From positions 21,784 through 85,783 of the forward strand of contig JAAYVE010000038.1 in assembly GCA_012517315.1 (NCBI GenBank): DNA of 64,000 bases, written 5' to 3'. Below the pieces are notes generated by a model. The model saw only the letters and a list, made by a program, of their open reading frames with translations, did not search any database and was not told the origin of the DNA. Below, in pieces: positions 8,613 to 18,053 of this stretch. The DNA comes from Deltaproteobacteria bacterium (GTDB taxonomy: Bacteria > Desulfobacterota > Syntrophobacteria > Syntrophobacterales > Syntrophobacteraceae). How positions within the stretch are numbered: position 1 is the first letter of the stretch; each line of letters opens with the position of its first letter. The translations under genes were made by a program, and so were the position numbers.

Positions 8613-10094
8613 ATGAGAGAGGTCGTCTTTTCCTCCGGGGGGAGGGTGGTCGGAATTCTCCTGGTCTGCATCGCCCTCGGAATGTTGGGAGCAGCGCTGC
8701 TCTCTTCAAGAAACGCCTGGTTCCTCCCCCGTTTGAAAGACGCGATCAAGCCACCGGGGAACCCTCAGTCCGCAGCGGTCTACTATTGCCCCATGCATCC
8801 CCAGGTGCGCTCGGACCGACCCGGAACCTGCCCCATCTGCAACATGGACCTGGAGAAGCTGGAACCCGGCCTGGACGCTCCCAAGACAGAGACCGGCGAG
8901 GAACAGCCCCTGGAAAGGGTTCACATATCCCCCCGCAAGCAGCAGTTGATCGGTGTCCGTTTGAGCAGTGTGAAGGAGGGCCCGCTGTCGAGTACGATCC
9001 GGGCGGTGGGACGTCTGACTTACGACGAAACACGGATTTCCAGGATACAGACAAAAATCGAAGGCTGGATCGAGGAGGTATTCATCAATTACGCAGGCAG
9101 CCCCGTCAAGAAGAACCAACTTCTCGTCAGCATCTACAGCCCCCAGGTTTTTCCAGCGCAGCAAGAGCTCCTCATCGCCGGCAAATCACGAGATGCCCTT
9201 GCGGGAAGTCCTTTTCCCGGGGTGGCTGCCGACGCTCGCTCCCTCCACGAGGCGGCACGGCTGAGGCTCAGACTTTGGGAAATCCCTGACTCCGTGATCC
9301 GGAAAGTGGAAAAGATGGGACAACCCCTGCGGGCCATGCCCGTTCACTCCCCCATGGACGGATTTGTGCTGACGCGCAACGCCTACCCGGGCCAAAGGAT
9401 CACCCCAGAGACGGAGCTCTATACTCTTGCGGACCTCTCCACCATTTGGGTGTTGGCGGAAGTGTACGAATGCGAAATTCCCATGGGGCAGCAGGGACAG
9501 CCGGTCTCCGTGACGATTCCCCGTCAACCCGGCAGGAGTTACACCGGGAAGGTGGCTTACGTTTACCCGGAGCTCGACAAGGTGACCCGCACCCTTCGGG
9601 TCCGCCTGGAGTTCCCCAACCCGGACCTCCACCTGAAACCCGAAATGTATGCCGATGTGGAGATCCTCGTGAGCCATGGCCCGCACCTCTCCGTCCCCGC
9701 TGAAGCCGTGATGGATTCAGGAACGGAGCAGAGGGTGTTCGTGGCCCTCGAGGAGGGGTATTTCGAACCGAGGAAGGTCCGTACCGGGGCGACCGTGGGG
9801 GATCGGACCATCATATTGGCGGTCTCAAACCCGGAGAGAATGTTGTCACGGCGGGCAATTTCCTCATCGATTCGGAAAGCCGTCTCAAGGCGGCTCTCAG
9901 GGGCCTCGGAAGAGAGTCCCCTTCGGGCCGTGGTTGGGACGGACCCGCATCGAAGCCGGGTTCAAACACAGAGGAGTCAGCCGGCGAAGCCGATCACGAG
10001 AAAACGCATTCCATGTCGCATGGTTCTTGAGGGCGCAATCTCCCTGGTGCGGCCCGAAAAGCGGCAGGGGACGCGCGGGAGAGCAGAAACGTGA
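8613..10094 (+). CDS. cusB: CusB-like heavy-metal efflux adaptor, C-terminal frameshift
   Basis: Periplasmic adaptor with an N-terminal membrane anchor (VVGILLVCIALGMLGAALL), a heavy-metal-binding domain YYCPMHPQVRSD..CPICNM (residues about 57-80; CxMH and CxxC metal ligands) and CusB barrel and lipoyl parts. The start at 8613 follows AAGGAA; an alternative ATG at 8553 overlaps the previous stop. After about 9810 the tail in this frame is Arg/Ser-rich and unlike the family, while the frame one base off reads GGLKPGENVVTAGNFLIDSE, the conserved CusB ending, and stops at 10030. A single lost base near 9805-9818 explains this. The body is intact, so partial function is possible. Confidence 0.82.
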   Translation: MREVVFSSGGRVVGILLVCIALGMLGAALLSSRNAWFLPRLKDAIKPPGNPQSAAVYYCPMHPQVRSDRPGTCPICNMDLEKLEPGLDAPKTETGEEQPLERVHISPRKQQLIGVRLSSVKEGPLSSTIRAVGRLTYDETRISRIQTKIEGWIEEVFINYAGSPVKKNQLLVSIYSPQVFPAQQELLIAGKSRDALAGSPFPGVAADARSLHEAARLRLRLWEIPDSVIRKVEKMGQPLRAMPVHSPMDGFVLTRNAYPGQRITPETELYTLADLSTIWVLAEVYECEIPMGQQGQPVSVTIPRQPGRSYTGKVAYVYPELDKVTRTLRVRLEFPNPDLHLKPEMYADVEILVSHGPHLSVPAEAVMDSGTEQRVFVALEEGYFEPRKVRTGATVGDRTIILAVSNPERMLSRRAISSSIRKAVSRRLSGASEESPLRAVVGTDPHRSRVQTQRSQPAKPITRKRIPCRMVLEGAISLVRPEKRQGTRGRAET

Positions 10095-10134
10095 CTGCGG
10101 GAGTGTCCATTGACGCGGCCAGGAGCCACATCCA

Positions 10135-13100
10135 GTGATTGACGAGATCATTGAAATTTGCGCCCGAAATAGGCTCGTCGTTTTCATTCTTGTCTGCCTG
10201 GCCCTCCTGTCGGGCTTCAATGCCATGCAAAATATCGCTCTCGACGCCATACCCGACCTTTCCGACACCCAGGTCATCATTTATTCCCGGTGGGACCGCA
10301 GCCCCGACATCATGGAAGACCAGGTGACGTACCCCATCGTCAAGTCCCTGCTGGGAGTGCCCAGGGTCAGAGATATCCGGGGATTTTCCGACTTCGGCTA
10401 TTCTTTCGTATACCTCATCTTTGAAGACGGCACGGACATCTACTGGGCCCGCTCCAGGGTTGTCGAATCCCTGAGCAACATTCTGCCCCGTCTCCCCAGT
10501 GGGGTGGAAGTGGAACTGGCAAAGGACGCGACGGCCATTGGCTGGATTTACCAGTACGCCCTCGTGGACACCTCGGGCACCCATGACCTCTCCCAACTCC
10601 GTTCCCTTCAGGATTGGTATCTGCGATACGAACTGCAGTCCGTTCCCGGTGTGGCGGAGGTCGCCCCCATCGGCGGCTTCGTCCGGCAGTACCAGGTGAA
10701 TTTGGACCCCGCTGCCCTGGCCGCCTACGGAGTCCCGCTGGAGAAAGTGGTGGAAGCGGTCCGCCGGGGAAACAACGACGTGGAGGGGCGCCTCATCGAG
10801 TTTTCCGGGCGGGAGTACATGGTGAGAGGTCGGGGATACCTTCGATCCATCGCGGATATGGAAAACCTGCCCGTGGGACTCAACCCGCAAACGGGAGCGG
10901 CGGTTTTCATCAAGCAACTGGGAAAGGTGGAAATCGGCCCCGATATCCGGCGGGGCGTCGGCGAACTGCACGGTCAAGGGGAGACCGTGGGCGGCATCGT
11001 CATCATGCGTTACGGCGAGAATGCTTTAAAGGTCATCGCCCGCGTTCAGGAGAAGATCGCCGCAATATCCCGCAGCCTTCCAGAAGGTGTCCGGATCGTG
11101 ACCACCTACGACCGGTCGGATCTCATTTTGCGGTCCATCGGCACCCTCAGAACCACCCTGACGGAAGAACTCATCGTCGTCAGTCTCGTCATCCTCATCT
11201 TCCTCTGGCACATCCCCAGCGCCGTCATTCCCATCCTCACGATTCCCGTCGCCGTCATCATCTCCTTCATCCCTCTGTACAGCATGGGAATCACGGCCAA
11301 CATCATGTCCCTCGGCGGCATTGCCATCGCCATCGGGGCCATGGTGGACGCCGCTATCGTCGTCGTGGAGCAGACCCACAAGAAGCTGGAACATTGGAGC
11401 GCTGAAGGGCGCAGGGGAGAATTCAAGGAGGTCGTTGTCTCCGCAGTGAAAGAGGTAGGAGGTCCCAGCTTTTTTGCACTCCTCGTCATCGCCGTCTCCT
11501 TCATGCTGGTTTTCGCTCTCGAATCCCAGGAAGGGAGGCTCTTCAAACCTCTCGCCTTCACCAAGAACTTCACCATGATCATTGCCGCGGTGCTGACCAT
11601 CACCCTGGACCCGGCCATCCGGCTGCTTTTCACCCGCATGGACCCTTACCGCTTCAGGCCCCGGTGGTGCGCCGCCATCGTCAATGCCTTTCTGGTGGGA
11701 AGCATCCACAGCGAGGAAAAACACCCTATCAGCCGTCTTCTCATGCGCATGTATCAACCGGCTGTGGAATTCGTCCTCCGGCATCCCCGGCCTGTCATCC
11801 TTGCAGCCGGAACGGTGGTCCTCCTCACTTGGTTCCCTTTCGCTCGGCTGCGATCGGAATTCATGCCGCCCCTGGACGAAGGGGCGCTCCTTTACATGCC
11901 CACCACAGTTCCGGGCATTTCCATCACGGAAGCCCAGCAACTCCTTCAGGTTCAGGACAGGATTCTCAAGTCCTTCCCCCAAGTGGAAAGGGTCCATGGA
12001 AAGGCAGGCCGCGCGGAAACGGCCACGGACCCGGCCCCTTTTTCCATAATGGAGACGGTCATTCTCCTGAAACCACCCCATGCATGGCCTAAAGTGGCCA
12101 GGTGATACTCGGAATGGGCTCCCGAATGGCTTCAACGCTTGCGGCGACGGGCATGGCCCGACCATTTGAGTACACAGGAACTCATGTACGGGCCGGGCGG
12201 CCTCAACGAAGCCATGAACATCCTCGGCGTCGTCAATGCCTGGACCATGCCCATCAAGACGAGGGTGGACATGCTCTCTACAGGTGTGCGCATCCCGCTT
12301 GGAATCAAGATCCTGGGGTCCGACCTGGACACCATTCAGCGCATCGGCCTCCAGATCGAAGGGGTCCTGAAACAGGTGGAGGGAACAGCCAGCGCTTATG
12401 CCGAACGGACTGGGGAAGGTTATTTTGTGGACATCGAACTGAAGCGCGACTGTCTTGCCCGGTACGGCCTCTCAGTGGAACAGGTTCAATCGGTCATCGC
12501 ATCAGCGGTTGGGGGGGGAAAACATCACCACGACGGTGGAGGGCCGGGAGAGATATGCGATCAATGTCCCCTATATGCGGGACTTCCGAAGCTCTCCGGA
12601 GACTCTCAAGCGCGCTCTGGTGACCGCCATGGATGGAACTCAGGTTCCCCTTGCCCACGTCGCGGACATCAAACTCGCCACCGGGCCCGGGATAATCCGC
12701 GACGAAAATGGAAGGCTGAGCGGGTACGTCTATGTGGACATAGCCGGAAGGGACGTGGGCGGGTATGTGGAAGACACCCGCAAGAGAGTGGAAGAAAGCG
12801 TGAAACTTCCCTCAGGATACTCCCTGGTTTGGAGCGGACAGTACGAATCCATAGCGCGAGCGAGGGAGAAACTGAAGGTCATCGTACCCATCACCCTCCT
12901 CGTGGTGTTTCTCCTCATCTACATGAACACGGGGTATACCGCAAAAACCCTAATCGTCCCTCTGGCAGTTCCTTTTTCCGCCATCGGAGCCGTGTGGCTG
13001 CTATACCTCCTGGACTACAACACGAGCATCGCCGTGTGGGTCGGGTTGATCGCCCTCCTGGGAGTGGACGCGGAAACAGGAGTTTTCATGCTGCTTTACC

Positions 13101-13420
13101 TCGACCTCGCTTTCTTCGACATGCGAAAGAAAGGCCTCATGCGGGACAGGGAGGATCTGAAGCGCGCCATCGTGGAAGGGGCTGTGAAACGGCTGAGGTC
13201 AAAATTCATGACCGTCGCCGTCACGTTCACGGGTCTTGTCCCCATCATGTGGTCCACCGGTGCGGGGTCCGACCTGATGAAGCGCATCGCGGCACCCATG
13301 GTGGGCGGAGTCTTCACCTCGTTCATCATGGAGTTGCTCGTATGTCCTGCAATCTACCTGTTGTGGCGATGGCATTTCCACGTGAAGGGACCGGGCACCC
13401 CAAACCCGGGTGAACCGTGA
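10135..13420 (+). pseudogene. cusA: CusA/CzcA heavy-metal RND pump, interrupted by in-frame TGA and a G8 frameshift
   Basis: About 1095 codons covering a complete heavy-metal RND pump: N-terminus MIDEIIEICARNRLVV, the metal-pump TM4 signature GAMVDAAIVVVEQTHKK near residue 400, and TM7-12 to the end at 13420. Two lesions break it. At 12103-12105 a TGA sits where relatives carry Trp in the RWYS..WAPEWL segment, and the same frame continues as YSEWAPEWLQ. At 12511-12518 a run of eight G shifts the frame; seven G would give VGGENITTTVEG and join the C-terminal part that stays open to 13420. Start is GTG at 10135. As written the longest products are 656, 424 and 321 residues; function is doubtful unless these are sequencing errors. 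Confidence 0.85.
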
Positions 13421-13587
13421 ACGTCAAGACCATCTCCTTCGGACCAACATCCCAGGTTGTCATAGGACTCTCAAGGGCTACAGGTCTTGCCGTGGCAATC
13501 GCCCCAACGCTGGGAAACAAATCCCCCCCGCCTCTGCGGTAGTGAAATGTGGAAAAGCAGCGAGAGCAGACTCTCGCGGGATTCCTA

Positions 13588-13855
13588 CTACGGGGATCTC
13601 TCCAGGACAACTCCTTGTGATTCCATTTCCTTGATGTACTTCGCGCGATCCTTCCTGAACTCCTCGGGACACGAAGAGCAGCAGAAATAGACCCGTTTCC
13701 CCTCATGTTCGGCAAAGACCTTCCGGTCGATCTTCCCCCCCCATGATCGGACACTGCGTCTGCGGCCCCGTTTTCCCTTCGGGGGGTGCGGCCGGAAGAG
13801 GCTTCGCAAGACAGACGTAAGCGACAACAGCCAGTGCAATGAGCAGTCTTTTCAT
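13588..13855 (-). pseudogene. Secreted YHS-like metal-site protein, frameshifted at a G8 run
   Basis: From ATG 13855 (site AAAGGTGG) the frame reads a signal peptide MKRLLIALAVVAYVCLAKPL and then QTQCPIMGG. The match to YHS/TRASH-type domains continues only in the neighbouring frame as GGKIDRKVFAEHEGKRVYFC and CSSCPEEF, ending at 13588. The switch is at a run of eight G on this strand (C8 at 13735-13742 on the plus strand); seven G would give one 88-89-residue protein with the CPxMGG...YFCC..C ligand set. It converges on the metal pump gene, supporting a metal-related periplasmic role. It is either a decayed gene, a slip-prone switch or an assembly error. Confidence 0.75.
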
Positions 13856-14220
13856 GCCCCACCTTTCATCATTTGAGAGAAAACCGTTTCCCGAAACACC
13901 TTTGACCCCCCGGCCGGGAGCGCACCCGGAAGCCTCAAAGGACGACTCCCCCTCTTGCAACGGAATGTAATCACCCACGCACCCAAAACAAATCATGACG
14001 TCGGGCCATCACTCCCCATGGCGGACCCGTGTTACCCGGCGCGGGCCATTGCGCCCCGTGGAGAGCCCCTGGGGTTCCGTCTTTCCGGGGAAGACGGCCC
14101 CCTCCTCCCAGGCCGTCCGGCGGGCCTTCACCCTTTGGCTCCCTTGTTCCGAGTGTTCACTGGGAATCCGGAGAGAGATGGCCTCCATGGGCAGTAGCAC
14201 CGCAATCTGAAGGACTCCCG
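13856..14220. other. Intergenic stretch, nothing recognised
   Basis: 365 bp between the YHS-like gene and the downstream end of the ABC importer operon. It must hold the promoter of the leftward YHS-like gene near 13860-13950. Short open frames exist on both strands but none shows a ribosome site, a family motif or convincing composition. Confidence 0.5.
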
Positions 14221-15168
14221 TCATTGGTTTCTCCAGTCTGCCCCGCCCAATGACGAGGGGGGACCCTTCTTCCCCCCTCCCAGGAAGAGAAATGCAAAGC
14301 AGGCAAAGTAGGGCAAGACGAGGAAGAACTGGGGCGGCCACCCCTCCCATCGCACGGAAAGCCAATCGGACAGGGCCTCGCAGAGGCCGAAGAGAAGCGC
14401 TGCCAGAAGAACCCTCACGGGCACCCACCGTCCCAGAATGATAGCCGCGACGGCGAGATATCCACGTCCTTGGGTCACCTGCTCCACAAACTGGGACAAA
14501 ACCCCGATGGAGAGGAAGGCCCCTCCCAAACCTGCCAGTGCGCCCGAAAGCACCACGGCACCGAAACGCACCCGCAGGACAGAAAGCCCGGCCGACTCGG
14601 CACCCGAGGGATTCTCACCGCATGCCCGAATGCGCAACCCCCACACGGAGTGGGCGAGCATCCACACGAAACCGGCAGCAATCACCACCGTCACCGGCAA
14701 GAGCACGGAAACCCCCTCCAGCGTCTTCCAGGCGGCACTCCCGACACCCCATCCCAGCCATTGGCCCACAGCACCCAGATGGGGAAGCTGGGAAACGGAA
14801 GGGGAGGTGCCGTAGGCTTCAAAAACCTGGTGGAGCAGTGTTCCTGTAATGCCTGCAGCCATGAGATTGAGGGCAATGGAACTGACGATCTGGTTGGCTT
14901 TCAGTCTGAGCGTGGCCGTGCCATGAAGCACTCCCACAAAACAACCGCCCAGGGCGGCCCACAAGAGGCCCATCCACGGGGAGCCGCTCCAGAAGGTCGC
15001 CCACACGGCAAAAAACGCGCCCATGAGCATCATTCCTTCCAGGGCGAAATTGATCACACCGCTCAGCTCAGAAATCAGCCCCCCAAGGCATGCCAGCCAG
15101 AGGGGCACTGCCCGGATGCACCCGAGGAGCGTGAGATGGAAAAGCCACGAGAGCCACTCAGAAACCAA
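14221..15168 (-). CDS. ABC importer permease, BMP-type nucleoside/sugar family (second permease)
   Basis: 315-residue inner-membrane permease with about eight hydrophobic segments and the family pieces SGVINFALEGMMLMGAF near the N-terminus, LKANQIVSSIALNLMAAG and LGGAFLSIGVLSQF. This is the YufQ/NupQ-like half of importers that use a BMP-family binding protein, typically for purine or pyrimidine nucleosides. Its start lies 21 bp after the stop of the first permease gene, and it is the last gene of a five-gene operon (OB-like protein, binding protein, ATPase, two permeases). The nucleoside substrate is assigned by family only. Confidence 0.88.
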   Translation of the reverse strand: MVSEWLSWLFHLTLLGCIRAVPLWLACLGGLISELSGVINFALEGMMLMGAFFAVWATFWSGSPWMGLLWAALGGCFVGVLHGTATLRLKANQIVSSIALNLMAAGITGTLLHQVFEAYGTSPSVSQLPHLGAVGQWLGWGVGSAAWKTLEGVSVLLPVTVVIAAGFVWMLAHSVWGLRIRACGENPSGAESAGLSVLRVRFGAVVLSGALAGLGGAFLSIGVLSQFVEQVTQGRGYLAVAAIILGRWVPVRVLLAALLFGLCEALSDWLSVRWEGWPPQFFLVLPYFACFAFLFLGGGKKGPPSSLGGADWRNQ

Positions 15169-15189
15169 TGCCTCATCCCTCTTCCAGGT

Positions 15190-16260
15190 TTACTTCCATG
15201 GGACTCGCCCCCTGCGGAAAAACACCGCTGCAGGACGACACACAGCAGCCAGGAGCACCCCCGCCTGGATGACGAGGATCATGTTGGGAGAGACGCCCAG
15301 GGCCAACTGAAGCCACTTGTCCGCCGCCCTCAGGCTTGCCATGAGCAAGGCACTCAGCCAGAGCATTCCAGGGAGTCCCTGGACCAGAAACGCGGTGGTG
15401 ACACCATCGAAGCCGTATCCAGCGGAAAAGGCCCGGTAGAAACGGTGGTGCACTCCCAGCACCTCAATCGCCCCCGCCATCCCGGCAAGTGCTCCGCTGA
15501 ACAGGAAGATTCGTCTCTCCCAGCCCCGCGCATTGATTCCGCTCGTCTCCGCTGCGACCCTGTTGATGCCCACCACCGTCACCTCATACCCCCACACGTT
15601 TCGAGACAGCCATGCCTGCACCACGAGGCAGAGCAAAACCCCCGCGAATGGGGCGACGGGCACTCCCATGGAAAGAACCGGCTTCAGCACCGCACCTGAG
15701 GGGATTTGCGCCGTTCTCCCCATGGCGCTCCCATCCCCCAGCGGCCCCAGCACCAGATACTCTGCAAGGTAAGTGGCGATGTAATTGAGAATCAGCGTCG
15801 TGATGACTTCGTGGGTTCCCCGAAAATGCTTCAGCGCTACGGCAGGCCACGACCAGAGGGCGCCGATGGCGGCCCCCACGGCGGCGGAAAGGGGGATCAA
15901 GGCCCAGGAAGGGAGCGATTCGGCTTGGAGGGCAAACGTGGCTGCAGCAAGGGCACCAAGAGTCAACTGCCCTTCACAGCCGATGTTGAGCAGATTGACG
16001 CGCCAGGCGACCGCCACAGCCAATCCGGTGAGAAGCAGCGGAGTCATTTTCGCGAGGGTGGTGATCGCGGCGTCCACACTTCCCCAGGACCCTTCCCATA
16101 TGGCGCGGATCAGGGCGAAAGGACCATGCCCCGTTGCCATTCCCGATGTCGCGCACAGCAGCAACCCCATCAGGCAGGCAGAGAAAAAGGTGGAGGGGAG
16201 CCATCCGCCTCTCCAGGGCACGGCCCGCCTCTCCAACGCTTTCTCATCGACTCTTTTCAC
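15190..16260 (-). CDS. ABC importer permease, BMP-type nucleoside/sugar family (first permease)
   Basis: 356 residues, about nine to ten membrane segments. Family pieces are VNLLNIGCEGQLTLGALAA, RGTHEVITTLILNYIA and GWERRIFLFSGALAGMAGAI, as in YufP/NupP. It forms the heterodimeric channel with the next permease. It starts 27 bp downstream of the ATPase stop. The N-terminus before the first membrane segment (about 25 residues) is ordinary, and the start could be a few codons further in. Confidence 0.88.
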   Translation of the reverse strand: MKRVDEKALERRAVPWRGGWLPSTFFSACLMGLLLCATSGMATGHGPFALIRAIWEGSWGSVDAAITTLAKMTPLLLTGLAVAVAWRVNLLNIGCEGQLTLGALAAATFALQAESLPSWALIPLSAAVGAAIGALWSWPAVALKHFRGTHEVITTLILNYIATYLAEYLVLGPLGDGSAMGRTAQIPSGAVLKPVLSMGVPVAPFAGVLLCLVVQAWLSRNVWGYEVTVVGINRVAAETSGINARGWERRIFLFSGALAGMAGAIEVLGVHHRFYRAFSAGYGFDGVTTAFLVQGLPGMLWLSALLMASLRAADKWLQLALGVSPNMILVIQAGVLLAAVCRPAAVFFRRGRVPWK

Positions 16261-16287
16261 GGCGCAGCCACCCCGGAAGACACCCCC

Positions 16288-17940
16288 TCAGGTCAAACCC
16301 AGCATCCATCGGCCGATGCATTCCACTGAAACGGATTGAGCGGCAGCCACCCCCGCGAGTCGACCTCGAAACAGAATCCCAACGCGGTGGCAGCAGGACA
16401 GGAGTTCTTCCACGTCGTGGGAGATGATGACGAAAGAGACCCCCTGAATACTCATTCGCCCCAGGCGTTCCCAAAGATTTCTGCGGGCACGGATGTCAAG
16501 ACCCCGCCCCGGCTGTTCCATCACGATCAGTCGTGGTGAACCCGCCAACACTCTGGTCAATGCCAGCTTTTGCTGATTTCCCCCCGAAAGGGACTCCAAA
16601 GGCTCCCCCAATCCACCATGGACGACATCCCCCATGGCAAGACACGCTTCTCCCCAAGCCCGAATCTCCTCTCTCCTGAACCATCCCCAGGGGCGCGAAG
16701 CCAATGGGCGATGGTGCCCCATGAGGAGGTTCTCCCAGAGGGGCCTCCGAGGAAGCAGCGCTTCCTCGAAGGTGTTCGCGGGCAGCCATCGCAGTCCCAG
16801 TTCCCTTCTCTCCCAAACGGGAAGCGATGAAATGTCCCGCTCCAGAAAGTGAATGCTCCCCTCACGGCAGGGCATCATGCCGGAAATCATGCGTGCCAGA
16901 GTCCGCTCCCCGTTTCCCACGATTGCACCGATCCCCAGAATCTCCCCCTCTCCCACTTCCAGGGTCACGTCATTCAGCCCCGCCTCGTATTCCGAGCCCC
17001 CCCCTCTCGCGTGGATCATACGGAAAACAATTCCCTTGGGTTTTCCCTCTTTGCGATGGTCCACAACACTGGGTTCACCTCCAGAACGCGAAAGGCTCGG
17101 CTCATCCCCGACACGAGAACCGGCCACGATGCGTTCCGCCAATTCTTCCACCGTCACCTCCCGAGGGACAAAGGTCCCGAGGCACTTGCCCCGGCGCAGG
17201 ACCGAGATGCGGTCGGCTGCCTCCATGACTTCCTCCAGACGGTGACTCACCAAGACGACGGTTCGTCCCTGGAGCCTGAGGGATACAAGGAAACGGAAAA
17301 ATCGATTGATTTCAGGCGGGGAAAGAAGGCTGGTGGGTTCATCCAGCAGGAGCACGCGCACTTCCCGGTAAAGGGACCGGAGAATCTCGATCTGCTGCCT
17401 GCCGGCAAAAGGGAGTTCTCCAGCGGGTGCATCCAGTGGAACGGAGAAACCAAAGATTTCGCACAATTCCCCGCACCTTCTCCTGGCTCTCTTTCGCCGC
17501 AGAAATCCGAATGCTTTGGGTTCCATCCCCAGAACCACGTTTTCCAACGCGGTCAACTGGGGAAAGATTTGCAAATGCTGATGGACCAGCCCGATCCCGG
17601 CTTGCGCCGCATCCCCCGGAGAGCGGAAATGGACGGGTTTTCCATCCAGAAGGATCCTTCCTGCATCCGCCTGCAAATGCCCAGACAGGATCTTCAGGAG
17701 CGTGGACTTGCCGGCCCCATTCTCGCCGACGATGCCATGGATTTCCCCTCGGCACACCTCGATGGAGACGCCTCGGTTGGCCCAAAGGAAACCGAAGCGC
17801 CTGGAAACGTTTTCCAGGGCAATCAAAGGAACTGCCCCGGAACATGGAGAATCGGCAGGGATGGAGGGATTCGCGTGCGTCACGGCGTTGGAATCATGGA
17901 GCCTCTGGAACACTTCCCGAAGGCAGGGTCGGACCCGCAA
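16288..17940 (-). CDS. Dual-domain ABC importer ATPase, BMP-type nucleoside family
   Basis: 550 residues with two ATPase domains, as in YufO/NupO and sugar importers of the RbsA type. First half: Walker A GENGAGKST, a degenerate signature (LPFAGRQQIEILRSL) and Walker B VLLLDEPTSLL. Second half: a diverged Walker A region VGNGERT and a full signature LSGGNQQKLALTRVLAG with LIVMEQPGRGLD. One good and one degenerate site is usual for this group. The first 35 residues before PLIALENVS are not conserved, so an internal start is possible. A G8 run lies inside the gene (C8 at 16997-17004 on the plus strand) and here it is in frame. Confidence 0.9.
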   Translation of the reverse strand: MRVRPCLREVFQRLHDSNAVTHANPSIPADSPCSGAVPLIALENVSRRFGFLWANRGVSIEVCRGEIHGIVGENGAGKSTLLKILSGHLQADAGRILLDGKPVHFRSPGDAAQAGIGLVHQHLQIFPQLTALENVVLGMEPKAFGFLRRKRARRRCGELCEIFGFSVPLDAPAGELPFAGRQQIEILRSLYREVRVLLLDEPTSLLSPPEINRFFRFLVSLRLQGRTVVLVSHRLEEVMEAADRISVLRRGKCLGTFVPREVTVEELAERIVAGSRVGDEPSLSRSGGEPSVVDHRKEGKPKGIVFRMIHARGGGSEYEAGLNDVTLEVGEGEILGIGAIVGNGERTLARMISGMMPCREGSIHFLERDISSLPVWERRELGLRWLPANTFEEALLPRRPLWENLLMGHHRPLASRPWGWFRREEIRAWGEACLAMGDVVHGGLGEPLESLSGGNQQKLALTRVLAGSPRLIVMEQPGRGLDIRARRNLWERLGRMSIQGVSFVIISHDVEELLSCCHRVGILFRGRLAGVAAAQSVSVECIGRWMLGLT

Positions 17941-18053
17941 CAGCTAGGGCGGCCAACCACATTGGAAGACCGGCGACGGGCAAAAAACCGAACCGGGCGG
18001 TTCTTCTCTCCTGCGCAGGGGCACAAGGTGCGCCGGTATGCTCACGGAGAGGA

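Noticed and set aside
12103..12105. TGA as a selenocysteine codon
   Set aside because: The family has Trp at this position, no redox motif is nearby, and no SECIS-like hairpin was seen directly downstream; nonsense mutation or miscall is simpler.
13410..13634. Short open frame directly after the heavy-metal pump
   Set aside because: No ribosome site, signal or family match, and it partly overlaps the YHS-like gene on the other strand.
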